Positions 8,510 through 16,923 of a DNA stretch of 64,000 nucleotides are shown one piece after another (position 1 is the stretch's first letter; every line of letters starts with the position of its first letter). The notes under the pieces are model-generated. The model saw only the letters and a list, made by a program, of their open reading frames with translations. It had not been told where the DNA came from and made no database searches. The translations under genes were made by a program, and so were the position numbers. Source of the stretch: Dysgonomonas sp. ZJ279 (GTDB lineage: Bacteria; Bacteroidota; Bacteroidia; Bacteroidales; Dysgonomonadaceae); NCBI RefSeq assembly GCF_011039205.1, contig NZ_JAAKEL010000013.1, forward strand, positions 1 to 64,000. The letters run 5' to 3'.

Positions 8510-10339
8510 TTGATAAAAGCCCGAAAAATAGAATTATTAGCTCCAGCTAAGAATTTAGAATGCGGTATCGAAGCTATTAATCATGGCGCAGATGCTGTTT
8601 ATATAGGATCACCTCAGTTTGGCGCACGTGCTGCCGCCAGTAATACACTCGAAGATATAAAAGAACTGGCAGAATATGCCCATCTTTTCGGAGTAAAGGT
8701 ATATGTGGCCCTCAATACTATACTATCGGACAGAGAATTAGCCGATGCCGAAAAACTGATTTGGGATCTTTACAATATCGCAAAGGCAGATGCACTAATC
8801 GTACAGGATATGGGTATAACAATGCTTAACCTCCCTCCTATTGCGCTGCATGCAAGTACGCAAACAGACAACAGAGATGTAAATAAAATAAAGTTTCTCA
8901 GAGATGCAGGCTTTAAACAAATAGTCTTAGCTCGTGAATTGACACTTGACGAAATACGAAATATCGCTTCACAAGTCAACACCCCGCTCGAAGCCTTTGT
9001 GCATGGTGCTTTATGTGTTTGTTATAGCGGTCAATGCTATCTTAGCCACGCCCTATCGGGCAGAAGCGCAAACAAAGGGGCATGCGCTCAATACTGCCGC
9101 TTACCTTACGATCTGGTTGATGCAACAGGCGAGAAGGTAATTTCTAAAAAGCATTTACTTTCGATGAAGGATCTTAACTTGTCGGAAGATTTGGAAGAAC
9201 TACTCGATGCAGGTGTCAGCTCGCTAAAGATAGAAGGGCGATTGAAAGATGTATCGTATGTAAAAAATACGGTAGCTTATTACAGGAAAAAGTTAGATGC
9301 AGTTTTAGCAAAGCATCCCGAATACATCAGAGCATCCTCGGGAAAATCGACCTATACATTCGAACCCTTATTGGACAAGAGTTTCAACAGAGGATTTACC
9401 AAGTATTTCCTGCACGATCGTACCGATAATATATGGTCTGCTGATTCACCTAAATCGATAGGCGAACCAATCGGAAAAATTACAGAAATCACAACACGAT
9501 TTATTAAAATAAGCACTTCAAAGAAATTGCATAATGGCGATGGGCTTTGCTTTTTCAACAACAAGAAAGAGTTGGAAGGTATCCATGTCAATCGTGTGGA
9601 GGGAGATATGATTTACCCCTTATCAATACCCGAAGCCAGAAAAGGAACATTTGTGTACAGGAACTTTGATCATGAGTTTGAAAAGAACTTGTCAAAGAAA
9701 ACTGCCGAGCGAAAAATCAATGCAATTATTGATATCAACGAAGTCGCTTTCGGTTTTTCTATACAAATAACCGATGAAGATGATAACTATGCTATCCTGA
9801 ATTTTGAACAGACAAAAGAGCCGGCACAAAAAGATCAGTCGGATAACATACGGAACAACTTAAGCAAAACAGGAAATACTATATTTCAAGTAGAAAAAGT
9901 GAATATTAATTTCACTCAAAATTGGTTTCTACCTTCTTCCGTCGTGTCTGAATGGAGAAGGCTACTTGTCGAGAAACTTCTTTCAGTTCGATCGATCAAG
10001 TACCGTCAAGATACCATTACACACAAGCAAACAACCCATGCATTTCCATTAAAAGAACTTACTTATCTTGGTAATGTAATGAATACTAAAAGCCAGCAGT
10101 TTTATCTGCAACATCAGACGAATGTTATACAGCCTGCCTTCGAAAAAGAAGCACAAAAAGATGTACCCCTGATGTTTACACGCCATTGTATCAAACAATC
10201 GCTTGGTTATTGTCCGAAAGAAAAGACAGAGAAACATCCATATGCCGAGCCGTTCTATTTAACATATAACAATACCCGCTTACGCTTATCTTTCGATTGC
10301 AAAAATTGTGAGATGAAAGTGTTTCACGATTCACATTGA
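8510..10339 (+). CDS. U32-family protein (RlhA/TrhP-type RNA hydroxylation)
   Basis: A 609-residue protein of the peptidase U32 family. The N-terminal barrel begins IELLAPAKNLECGIEAINHG, and the U32 signature is present as AFVHGALCVCYSGQCYLS followed by a Cys-containing KGACAQYCRLPYD. A long C-terminal extension ends in a Cys cluster (HCIKQSLGYCPKE and DCKNCEM). Despite the family name, the E. coli members RlhA and TrhP are prephenate-dependent hydroxylation factors for 23S rRNA and tRNA; the length is nearer RlhA. The start is TTG at 8510, one base after the upstream stop; no ATG gives the conserved N-terminus. Confidence 0.85.
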   Translation: MIKARKIELLAPAKNLECGIEAINHGADAVYIGSPQFGARAAASNTLEDIKELAEYAHLFGVKVYVALNTILSDRELADAEKLIWDLYNIAKADALIVQDMGITMLNLPPIALHASTQTDNRDVNKIKFLRDAGFKQIVLARELTLDEIRNIASQVNTPLEAFVHGALCVCYSGQCYLSHALSGRSANKGACAQYCRLPYDLVDATGEKVISKKHLLSMKDLNLSEDLEELLDAGVSSLKIEGRLKDVSYVKNTVAYYRKKLDAVLAKHPEYIRASSGKSTYTFEPLLDKSFNRGFTKYFLHDRTDNIWSADSPKSIGEPIGKITEITTRFIKISTSKKLHNGDGLCFFNNKKELEGIHVNRVEGDMIYPLSIPEARKGTFVYRNFDHEFEKNLSKKTAERKINAIIDINEVAFGFSIQITDEDDNYAILNFEQTKEPAQKDQSDNIRNNLSKTGNTIFQVEKVNINFTQNWFLPSSVVSEWRRLLVEKLLSVRSIKYRQDTITHKQTTHAFPLKELTYLGNVMNTKSQQFYLQHQTNVIQPAFEKEAQKDVPLMFTRHCIKQSLGYCPKEKTEKHPYAEPFYLTYNNTRLRLSFDCKNCEMKVFHDSH

Positions 10340-10366
10340 GATAATACATTTTTGCTATATTTTCTG

Positions 10367-10374
10367 TATCTTTG
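10367..10374 (+). promoter_or_regulatory. Bacteroidota -7 box (TATCTTTG) before the VanZ-like gene
   Basis: TATCTTTG matches the TAnnTTTG consensus and lies 40 bases ahead of the ATG at 10414, just past the U32 gene stop. It probably drives the long VanZ-TlpA-SMR-his run. There is no -33 TTTG at the ideal spacing. Confidence 0.5.
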
Positions 10375-10413
10375 ACCTCACTATGTTATAACTAATTAGC
10401 ATAGTTGATATTT

Positions 10414-10809
10414 ATGTTGAAGAAATTATTGAAATATAGCTGGCCACCGGCAATTATAGCTGCTATTATATTTTACCTTTGCTGTCTGATTCCGAGCGAT
10501 GATGTTCCCAATTCAGAAATTCCGCATTTCGACAAAATTGTGCATTTCTGCATGTATTTCGGGCTTTCGCTTGTTGCTTCATCCTACTATATCTACGAGA
10601 AGAAAGGTAAGGTTATTATCCTCAAATTGATTATATTTGCAATTATAATTCCCATATTCTACGGGGGATTAATTGAAATATTGCAAGATGTTTTTTTCGA
10701 CAGAAGTGGCGATTGGTTCGATCTGCTTGCCGATATGCTCGGCTCGTTAGCAGCACTTCCTTTCGCTCTATCATTTAGGAAATTATTATTAAAACAACAA
10801 GAATTATGA
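10414..10809 (+). CDS. VanZ-like membrane protein
   Basis: About 131 residues with four likely membrane spans. It contains the VanZ-family features IPSDDVPNSEIPHFDKIVHF near the first loop (the conserved D-K-hydrophobic-H pattern) and GLIEILQDVFFDRSGDWFDL before the last span. The role of such proteins is poorly known; the name derives from teicoplanin resistance. A TTG at 10405 is possible, but the ATG at 10414 is preferred because it starts a normal positively charged N-terminus (MLKKLLKYSW). It overlaps the next gene by 4 bases (ATGA), indicating translational coupling. Confidence 0.8.
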   Translation: MLKKLLKYSWPPAIIAAIIFYLCCLIPSDDVPNSEIPHFDKIVHFCMYFGLSLVASSYYIYEKKGKVIILKLIIFAIIIPIFYGGLIEILQDVFFDRSGDWFDLLADMLGSLAALPFALSFRKLLLKQQEL

Positions 10810-11327
10810 AAAAGTTATGGCTTCTCTTGGCATTTATCTTAGTATTTGGTACAATGCAAGCACAAGATGCAGATAAACAATATAAGGTAAAAGTGGGCGA
10901 CATGGCTCCCGATTTTGAAATGAGTCTACCATCGGGTGAGATTGTAAAACTATCGTCACTTCGAGGCAAGGTCGTTATGCTTCAGTTCACAGCCAGCTGG
11001 TGTGGTGTATGCAGAAAAGAAATGCCTCACATAGAAAGTCAGATTTGGCAAAAGCATAAAAACAACCCCAACTTTGCTCTATACGGCATAGACCGTGAAG
11101 AGCCTGCCGAAACTGTTATCAAATTTGCTGAAACAACAAAGGTTACTTACCCAATTGGACTAGATCCAAAGGCTGATATATTTGCACTTTATGCTGATCG
11201 TAAAGCCGGTATAACCCGAAATATTATTATAGATAAATACGGAAAAATCGTAAAACTCACCCGCTTATTCGAAATGGAAGAGTTTAACGAAATGGTTAAA
11301 TTAATAGATGGCTTATTAGCCGAATAA
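10806..11327 (+). CDS. TlpA/ResA-type exported thioredoxin
   Basis: A 173-residue thioredoxin-fold protein with a signal peptide (1-20, ending GTMQAQ) and the redox motif ASWCGVCRKEMP (Cys66, Cys69). The GDMAPDFEMSLPSGE start is typical of AhpC/TSA-TlpA relatives. It should act in the periplasm as a thiol-disulfide reductase. It is coupled to the VanZ-like gene by a 4-base overlap and followed 1 base later by an SMR gene. The link with guanidinium/drug exporters is positional only. Confidence 0.88.
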   Translation: MKKLWLLLAFILVFGTMQAQDADKQYKVKVGDMAPDFEMSLPSGEIVKLSSLRGKVVMLQFTASWCGVCRKEMPHIESQIWQKHKNNPNFALYGIDREEPAETVIKFAETTKVTYPIGLDPKADIFALYADRKAGITRNIIIDKYGKIVKLTRLFEMEEFNEMVKLIDGLLAE

Positions 11328-11328
11328 A

Positions 11329-11688
11329 ATGGCTTGGATTTATTTACTCATAGCCGGTGCTGCTGAAATAGTATGGGCCTATGGCCTGAAGATGTCGCAT
11401 GGCTTTACCAATATAGGATGGACTTTGTCCACCTTCTTTTTTATAGCATTTAGCTTTTATTTCTTTGCCCGCTCCATGCGGACAATACCGATAGGAACTG
11501 CTTATGCCGTATTTACGGGCATTGGAGCAGCGGGGACTGCTATTGTAGGAATCGTATATCTGAATGAGGATTTAAACTTTTTGAAAATAGCATCCCTAAT
11601 TGTTCTTATTTCAGGCATAGTAGGCTTAAAAATGCTTGATAAAGGAGAGAGCAAAGGGCCGGAAACAAATAAAACAAAAGAACAATGA
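11329..11688 (+). CDS. SMR-family exporter subunit, YkkC/SugE-like
   Basis: A 119-residue, four-span small multidrug resistance protein. The essential membrane Glu13 lies in AAEIVWAYGLKMSHGF, which fits the Gdx/SugE-YkkC subgroup known for guanidinium export, and GTAYAVFTGIGAAGTAIVG is the typical second motif. A hydrophilic tail follows span 4. It overlaps the next SMR gene by 4 bases; paired SMR genes usually encode the two halves of an antiparallel heterodimer. Guanidinium as substrate is an inference; quaternary ammonium compounds are the alternative. Confidence 0.88.
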   Translation: MAWIYLLIAGAAEIVWAYGLKMSHGFTNIGWTLSTFFFIAFSFYFFARSMRTIPIGTAYAVFTGIGAAGTAIVGIVYLNEDLNFLKIASLIVLISGIVGLKMLDKGESKGPETNKTKEQ

Positions 11689-12005
11689 TAAGTTGGTTAT
11701 TACTTTTCTTAGCAGGTCTGTGCGAAATTGGATTCGTAACAATGATGAAGCTATCGAAGGGATTTAAAATATTGAAATTCTCAGTACTTACAATATTATT
11801 TATGGCGGTCAGTTTTACACTCCTATCCACTGCATTACGCACTATACAAATTGGTGTCGGTTATGCTGTATGGTCTGGAATCGGAGCAATAGGAAGCGTG
11901 CTTGCAGGTATGATCTTTTTCAAAGAATCGAAAGATATAAAAAAACTATTCTTCATATCGCTGATTATAATCGGTATCGTAGGACTTAAACTATCTACAA
12001 ATTAA
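11685..12005 (+). CDS. SMR-family exporter subunit, YkkD-like
   Basis: A 106-residue, four-span SMR protein with Glu14 in AGLCEIGFVTMMKLS and the motif GYAVWSGIGAIGSVLAG, followed by FFKESKDIKKLFFISL, which resembles the YkkD half of heterodimeric SMR pairs. It is coupled by a 4-base overlap to the YkkC-like partner and lies 16 bases ahead of hisH. I see no guanidine riboswitch upstream, and the pair sits inside an operon with unrelated genes. Confidence 0.87.
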   Translation: MISWLLLFLAGLCEIGFVTMMKLSKGFKILKFSVLTILFMAVSFTLLSTALRTIQIGVGYAVWSGIGAIGSVLAGMIFFKESKDIKKLFFISLIIIGIVGLKLSTN

Positions 12006-12021
12006 TAAACAGACAAGAAAA

Positions 12022-12615
12022 ATGAGTATTGTCATTATAAAGTATAACGCAGGAAATATATTCTCAGTCGAAAATGCGCTTAAACGCTTAGGAACCGAAG
12101 CCATTGTTACAGGTGATATTAAACTGATTCGTGAAGCCGACAAGGTTATATTTCCAGGAGTGGGCGAAGCCAGTTCGACGATGAAATATTTGCGCGAACA
12201 TGGTTTAGATAAATGCATTCAAGGACTGAAACAACCAGTGTTGGGTATCTGTCTGGGTATGCAACTGATGTGTTCCCGATCGGAAGAAGGCGATACAGAT
12301 TGCTTGAATGTTTTTGACATTGATGTGAAGCGATTTATTTCAAAGAAACATGAGGATAAAATTCCGCACATGGGTTGGAATACTATTACCGATCTGAAAA
12401 GTGCAATATTCGACAGCTCGATGGAGAATGAATATACTTACTTTGTACACAGCTACTATGTTCCAATGTGTGATCACACGGCTGCCACAACCGACTACAT
12501 TCTTCCATTTAGCGCAGGATTACATAAAGAAAATTTTTATGCTACACAATTTCACCCCGAAAAGAGTGGAACGGTAGGCGAAGGTATATTACGAAATTTC
12601 TTAGATATAAAATAA
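12022..12615 (+). CDS. hisH: Imidazole glycerol phosphate synthase, glutaminase subunit
   Basis: A 197-residue class I glutamine amidotransferase that supplies ammonia to HisF for formation of imidazole glycerol phosphate and AICAR in histidine synthesis. Catalytic Cys77 is in LGICLGMQLM and His178/Glu180 in QFHPEKSGT. The start codon ATG at 12022 gives the usual short first strand (MSIVIIKYNAGN). It is immediately followed, with no gap, by hisA and then hisF. Confidence 0.96.
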   Translation: MSIVIIKYNAGNIFSVENALKRLGTEAIVTGDIKLIREADKVIFPGVGEASSTMKYLREHGLDKCIQGLKQPVLGICLGMQLMCSRSEEGDTDCLNVFDIDVKRFISKKHEDKIPHMGWNTITDLKSAIFDSSMENEYTYFVHSYYVPMCDHTAATTDYILPFSAGLHKENFYATQFHPEKSGTVGEGILRNFLDIK

Positions 12616-13341
12616 ATGATCGAGATTATTCCCGCTATAGATATTATTGACGGAAAGTGCGTGCGCCTTTCGCAAGGTGACTACAATATCAAAAAAGTAT
12701 ATAACGAAGACCCGCTCGAAGTAGCCAAGATGTTCGAAGATGCTGGCATAAGCCGTTTACATCTGGTCGATCTGGACGGTGCGAAAGCCAAACATATTAT
12801 CAACCATGCTGTTTTAGAAAAAATAGCTTCCAACACCTCTTTAACTATCGATTTTGGTGGTGGCGTGCAAAGTGATGAAGATATAGATATCGCTTTCAAT
12901 GCAGGTGCAGCAATGGTAACAGGTGGTAGCATTGCCGTAAGAGATAAGGAACTGTTCACAGGCTGGGTTAAAAAATATGGGGCTGATAAAATAATATTAG
13001 GTGCTGACTGCAAAGATCATAAAATAGCCGTTGCAGGCTGGCAGGAATCCACGTCTTTAGACATTCTTTCTTTTATAGGTGATTATAAAAAAGAGGGTGT
13101 GACAAAAGTAGTGTGTACAGACATAAGTAAAGATGGAATGTTGGAAGGTCCATCAACTGACCTGTATAAAGAAATACTAGTCTCTTTCCCCGATTTGTAT
13201 CTGATTGCAAGCGGCGGAGTAAGCTGTTTTCAAGACATACTTGATCTTGAAAATGCAGGCGTACCCGCTGTAATACTGGGTAAAGCCATTTATGAAAACA
13301 GAGTAACCTTAGAAGAATTATCTAACTATAGTAAACACTAA
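12616..13341 (+). CDS. hisA: ProFAR isomerase HisA
   Basis: A 241-residue (beta/alpha)8 barrel that isomerises ProFAR to PRFAR in histidine synthesis. The N-terminal catalytic strand reads [15 protein letters not shown] (Asp9), [12 protein letters not shown] is the first phosphate-binding loop, the second-half catalytic strand reads [15 protein letters not shown], and the C-terminal phosphate site is ASGGVSC. It abuts hisH directly and is 5 bases ahead of hisF. Confidence 0.96.
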   Translation: MIEIIPAIDIIDGKCVRLSQGDYNIKKVYNEDPLEVAKMFEDAGISRLHLVDLDGAKAKHIINHAVLEKIASNTSLTIDFGGGVQSDEDIDIAFNAGAAMVTGGSIAVRDKELFTGWVKKYGADKIILGADCKDHKIAVAGWQESTSLDILSFIGDYKKEGVTKVVCTDISKDGMLEGPSTDLYKEILVSFPDLYLIASGGVSCFQDILDLENAGVPAVILGKAIYENRVTLEELSNYSKH

Positions 13342-13346
13342 AACTT

Positions 13347-14099
13347 ATGCTAGCAAAAAGAATAATTCCTTGTTTAGATGTAAAAGACGGAATGACCGTA
13401 AAAGGTACAAACTTTGTCAATCTCCGTCAGGCAGGCGATCCCGTCGAATTAGCGATTCGTTATTGTAAAGAAGGTGCTGACGAACTTGTTTTTCTCGATA
13501 TTACAGCTTCGCACGAAGAACGAAAAACATTTACAGATTTAGTAAAACGTATTGCCGAAAATATCAACATTCCCTTTACGATTGGTGGAGGTATTAACGA
13601 GCTATCGGATGTAGACCGGCTGTTAAGTGCAGGAGCCGATAAAGTGTCTCTGAACTCGATAGCTATAAGAAATCCTAAAATAATAGAAGAAATAGCGAAA
13701 AACTTTGGTTCTCAGGTGTGTGTTTGCGCAATAGATGCTAACTTTGAAGATGGCGCATGGAATTGTTACACAAGTGGCGGACGTATTAAAAGTGACAAAG
13801 AGCTTTTCTCATGGGCAAAAGAGGTTGAAAATCTTGGTGCAGGAGAAATCCTTTTCACAAGTATGAGCCATGATGGTGTGAAGACAGGTTACGCCAATGA
13901 GGCATTGTGCCAACTGTCCGAATCGTTGAATATTCCGATTATCGCATCAGGAGGTGCAGGTAGTATGGAACATTTCCGCGATGTGTTTACACAAGGAAAA
14001 GCTGATGCAGCATTAGCGGCAAGTGTTTTTCATTTCGGCGAGATCGATATAAAAGATTTGAAAGATTATTTGAGAAAAGAGAATATAAACGTAAGATAA
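13347..14099 (+). CDS. hisF: Imidazole glycerol phosphate synthase, cyclase subunit
   Basis: A 250-residue (beta/alpha)8 barrel partner of HisH. Catalytic Asp11 ([11 protein letters not shown]) and Asp130 ([13 protein letters not shown]) are at the canonical positions, and the [11 protein letters not shown] phosphate loop is present. It normally would lead straight into hisIE, but a four-helix-bundle gene with inverted-repeat ends separates the two. Confidence 0.96.
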   Translation: MLAKRIIPCLDVKDGMTVKGTNFVNLRQAGDPVELAIRYCKEGADELVFLDITASHEERKTFTDLVKRIAENINIPFTIGGGINELSDVDRLLSAGADKVSLNSIAIRNPKIIEEIAKNFGSQVCVCAIDANFEDGAWNCYTSGGRIKSDKELFSWAKEVENLGAGEILFTSMSHDGVKTGYANEALCQLSESLNIPIIASGGAGSMEHFRDVFTQGKADAALAASVFHFGEIDIKDLKDYLRKENINVR

Positions 14100-14104
14100 T
14101 GATG

Positions 14105-14117
14105 AATTATAAATTAT
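14105..14117 (+). repeat. Left inverted-repeat arm of the four-helix-bundle cassette
   Basis: AATTATAAATTAT occurs 5 bases after the hisF stop and matches, in reverse complement, 14478-14490 exactly. The match continues beyond the arm: GAGTGATGAA here corresponds to GAGTTATGAA in the right arm once a 7-base insertion there is skipped. The arm runs up to the start codon of the gene inside. Confidence 0.8.
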
Positions 14118-14122
14118 GAGTG

Positions 14123-14467
14123 ATGAATATAGTAAAAGATAAAAGCTATAAATTCGCCATAAGAATTGTTCGTTTATATAAATTCCTGACGAATGACAGA
14201 AATGAGTTTGTCTTAAGTAAACAGCTCTTGCGGAGTGGAACAGCAGTTGGAGCTTTAGTTAGAGAAGCTCAAAATGGAGAAAGCAAAGCGGATTTTATAC
14301 ACAAAATGGGCATAGCCCAAAAAGAATGCGATGAATCAATATACTGGATCGAATTACTTAAAGATACAGAATATATAAAAGAGTATGAATTTCGAACCAT
14401 ACATAATGATGCAACTGAAATATTAAAAATAATCAGAAGCATCATTCTGACTTCAAAAAATTCATAA
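14123..14467 (+). CDS. Four-helix-bundle protein (S23/Avd-like) inserted in the his operon
   Basis: A helical protein of about 114 residues of the four-helix-bundle family, related to the 23S rRNA intervening-sequence S23 proteins and to the diversity-generating-retroelement Avd protein. Family signs are IRIVRLYKFLT in helix 1, LSKQLLRSGTAVGALVREAQ in helix 2, a KADFIHKMGIAQKECDES helix, and IYWIELL. Starts at GTG 14120 or ATG 14123 differ by one residue. It lies between hisF and hisIE and is bracketed by AT-rich inverted repeats, suggesting a small inserted cassette. Its function is unknown; RNA or nucleic-acid binding is plausible from the family. Confidence 0.8.
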   Translation: MNIVKDKSYKFAIRIVRLYKFLTNDRNEFVLSKQLLRSGTAVGALVREAQNGESKADFIHKMGIAQKECDESIYWIELLKDTEYIKEYEFRTIHNDATEILKIIRSIILTSKNS

Positions 14468-14490
14468 CTCATAACTTATAATTTATAATT
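14461..14490 (+). repeat. Right inverted-repeat arm of the four-helix-bundle cassette
   Basis: The segment contains ATAATTTATAATT (14478-14490), the exact reverse complement of the left arm, preceded by TTCATAACTC, which matches the inner part of the left arm with one mismatch. The first bases overlap the last codons and the stop of the enclosed gene, so the repeat forms the gene's 3' end. It ends 7 bases before the hisIE ATG. Confidence 0.8.
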
Positions 14491-14497
14491 AAATAAC

Positions 14498-15094
14498 ATG
14501 ACTCTCGATTTTGATAAAGTAGGCGGACTCATCCCTGCCATTATACAAGATAATGAAACCAATAAAGTATTGATGCTTGGTTATATGAACCAAGAAGCTC
14601 TTACTAAAACAAAAGAGATTGGTAAAGTAACATTTTTCAGTCGTACTAAACAACGCCTATGGACTAAAGGCGAAGAAAGTGGTAACTTCCTCAACGTAGT
14701 AAGTATTGTTGATGATTGCGACCACGATACATTACTCATAAAAGTAAACCCTGTTGGCCCTGTTTGCCACACAGGAACAGATACTTGCTTCAACGAAGAG
14801 AATAAAGAAGATATACTCTTCCTGAAGTACCTTCAACACTTTATAGAGAAACGCTATAAAGATATGCCCGAAGGTTCTTATACGACCTCGCTTTTTGAGT
14901 CGGGTATAAACCGTATGGCACAGAAAGTTGGTGAAGAGGCTTTAGAATCTGTTATAGAGGCATGCAATGGCACAGACGACCGCCTAATCTACGAATCGGC
15001 AGATATGCTCTATCATTTGATCGTATTACTTACATCAAAAGGACTGAGTATTGAAGACCTATCTCGCGAACTTCAGAAAAGACATAAAAAATAA
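14498..15094 (+). CDS. hisI: Bifunctional HisIE (PR-AMP cyclohydrolase / PR-ATP pyrophosphatase)
   Basis: A 198-residue fusion. The N-terminal HisI domain (about 1-105) has VLMLGYMNQEAL, FFSRTKQRLWTKGEESGN, the metal-binding DDCDHDTLL and the Cys-bearing PVGPVCHTGTDTCF. The C-terminal HisE domain (about 110-198) has RMAQKVGEEALESVIEA and an ESADMLYHLIVLL helix. It catalyses the second and third steps of histidine synthesis. hisG, hisD, hisC and hisB are not in this window. Confidence 0.96.
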   Translation: MTLDFDKVGGLIPAIIQDNETNKVLMLGYMNQEALTKTKEIGKVTFFSRTKQRLWTKGEESGNFLNVVSIVDDCDHDTLLIKVNPVGPVCHTGTDTCFNEENKEDILFLKYLQHFIEKRYKDMPEGSYTTSLFESGINRMAQKVGEEALESVIEACNGTDDRLIYESADMLYHLIVLLTSKGLSIEDLSRELQKRHKK

Positions 15095-15103
15095 TTACCC
15101 GCT

Positions 15104-15805
15104 ATGAATAATGACAAAGATGTTATAGTTGAATATAAAGGTGTTGAGCTAGATCGTGATGGAAACGTTATTCTAAGCGACATTAATGTATCGATATGCG
15201 AAGGCGATTTTGTATATCTGATAGGAAAAGTCGGTGCAGGGAAAAGTACTTTTCTGAAAAGCCTTTATCGTGAAATACCGGTTAATAAGGGTACGGGAAG
15301 AATCTTGGAATACGAATTGGGAAGTATGAAAAAGAAAGACATTCCCTATCTGAGAAGAAAGATCGGTATCGTTTTTCAGGACTTTCAATTACTGATTGAC
15401 CGCTCTGCGTCTAAGAATCTGGAATTTGTTCTTCGAGCCACAGGTTGGAGTAACAAAGATCTTATAGATATTCGTATCAATGAAGTACTTACACAAGTAG
15501 GTATGCAAAATAAAGGCTATAAAATGCCTCACGAACTATCGGGTGGCGAACAGCAACGTATTGTTATTGCACGTGCTTTACTTAATTCTCCCGAAATAAT
15601 TCTAGCCGATGAACCTACGGGAAACCTCGACCCTGAAACAGGAAATCAAATTGTACAACTATTGCATGATATATCGAAAGAAGGAACGGCCGTCATTATG
15701 TCGACACACAACTATGCAGTAGTACAGAAATATCCCGGACGCATTGTAAAATGTGAAGACGGACACCTAAAAGAAGTAAATGTTGGAAACAGAGAGCATG
15801 CATAA
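15104..15805 (+). CDS. ftsE: Cell-division ABC ATPase FtsE
   Basis: A 233-residue ABC ATPase with Walker [10 protein letters not shown] (41-49), signature LSGGEQQR (145-152) and Walker [10 protein letters not shown]. It most resembles FtsE, which with FtsX controls peptidoglycan hydrolases at the septum. No ftsX is adjacent; the next gene is a phosphatase lipoprotein. In Bacteroidota ftsX is often encoded elsewhere, so the call is reasonable, but a different ABC partner cannot be excluded. It lies 9 bases after hisIE, so it is probably co-transcribed. Confidence 0.8.
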   Translation: MNNDKDVIVEYKGVELDRDGNVILSDINVSICEGDFVYLIGKVGAGKSTFLKSLYREIPVNKGTGRILEYELGSMKKKDIPYLRRKIGIVFQDFQLLIDRSASKNLEFVLRATGWSNKDLIDIRINEVLTQVGMQNKGYKMPHELSGGEQQRIVIARALLNSPEIILADEPTGNLDPETGNQIVQLLHDISKEGTAVIMSTHNYAVVQKYPGRIVKCEDGHLKEVNVGNREHA

Positions 15806-15853
15806 GATGCTCTCGCACTAGCTGAACTTCTCACAATATTCTATTAATAACTT

Positions 15854-16900
15854 ATGAAAATAATCATTATAATGTCTTCAATCCTCCTATCCTTAGCCAT
15901 TACCTCATGCGATACAAATAAAGCGGTAAGAGCAGAATATGCGGGTGTTGACATTTCTGATAAAGCATCCATTGTTAGAGACAAGAATACAAAACAAGCA
16001 TCGCTAATAATAGATACAGATGGTAAATGGGCACTATACGCAGGCCCATCTGCCGATCAAATCAATTTCGAAAAAGCCATAGCAACAGGCGAAAATAGCG
16101 GAACATTCCCATTAGATGGGAACGACTCAACCAGAACATATTTTCAACTTGTCACCAATGATGGGAAAGCAATCCTTGCCGAACGTCATTTGCCCATGGC
16201 AGGAGGATACAATTTCAGGGATATAGGAGGAATAAAGACTACAGACGGGAAATACGTTAAATGGGGAAAAGTTTTAAGATCTGACGAACTGCATAACCTT
16301 ACAGAAGCCGATTTAAACTATTTGAGTAGTATTCCACTTATTTCGATTGTCGATTTCAGAGCTAACAACGAAGTAGAGAAAGCACCGGATAAAAACCCGG
16401 TTTCGTTACATAAAAACTATCATCTGCCTATCAGTCCGGGTAACTTACTATCCATAGAAAGTATAGTTACTTTACCTGAAGCAGATATGGACAGCATCAT
16501 GAGAAATATAAATAAAATGCTGGTTACTGATAGTGCCAGTATAAAGCAATATAAAATATTTTTCGAGTTGCTGCAAAACGAGAAAGACATTCCACTTATG
16601 TTTCACTGCTCGGCAGGTAAAGACCGCACGGGTATGGGAGCTGCGCTATTTCTTTATTCATTAGGCGTTGATGAAGAAACAATACTTAAAGATTACTTGG
16701 CATCTAATAAATATCTAGGTGATAAATATACCCCTATAGTTTCGAAATATCCTAACTTAAAACCATTATTGGAAGTCAGACCTCAATATATACAAGCCGG
16801 CATCGAAGAAATAAAAAATAAATATGGTTCTATCGATAATTTCTTAACGAAAGAACTTAAAGTAGATACTCTAAAAATGAGAGAACTGTATTTATATTAA
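15854..16900 (+). CDS. Tyrosine-phosphatase-family lipoprotein
   Basis: A 348-residue protein with a lipoprotein signal (LAITSC, Cys19), an N-terminal strand-rich region to about residue 110, and a protein-tyrosine/dual-specificity phosphatase domain. The family start GGYNFRDIGGIKTTDGK (118 on) and a VDFRANNEV Asp-bearing segment are visible. The CX5R P-loop is HCSAGKDRTG (Cys252, Arg258). It should be anchored in the cell envelope and hydrolyse phospho-monoesters; the substrate could be phosphotyrosine, a phosphosugar or a phosphoinositide-like compound. Confidence 0.85.
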   Translation: MKIIIIMSSILLSLAITSCDTNKAVRAEYAGVDISDKASIVRDKNTKQASLIIDTDGKWALYAGPSADQINFEKAIATGENSGTFPLDGNDSTRTYFQLVTNDGKAILAERHLPMAGGYNFRDIGGIKTTDGKYVKWGKVLRSDELHNLTEADLNYLSSIPLISIVDFRANNEVEKAPDKNPVSLHKNYHLPISPGNLLSIESIVTLPEADMDSIMRNINKMLVTDSASIKQYKIFFELLQNEKDIPLMFHCSAGKDRTGMGAALFLYSLGVDEETILKDYLASNKYLGDKYTPIVSKYPNLKPLLEVRPQYIQAGIEEIKNKYGSIDNFLTKELKVDTLKMRELYLY

Positions 16901-16923
16901 GAATCCATTTTAAGCATAAAACA

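Noticed and set aside
10405-10413. TTG start for the VanZ-like gene
   Set aside because: It adds three residues ahead of a good ATG-initiated N-terminus and lies close to the promoter.
11200-11330. Guanidine riboswitch ahead of the SMR pair
   Set aside because: The SMR gene starts 1 base after the TlpA gene, leaving no room for a leader RNA.
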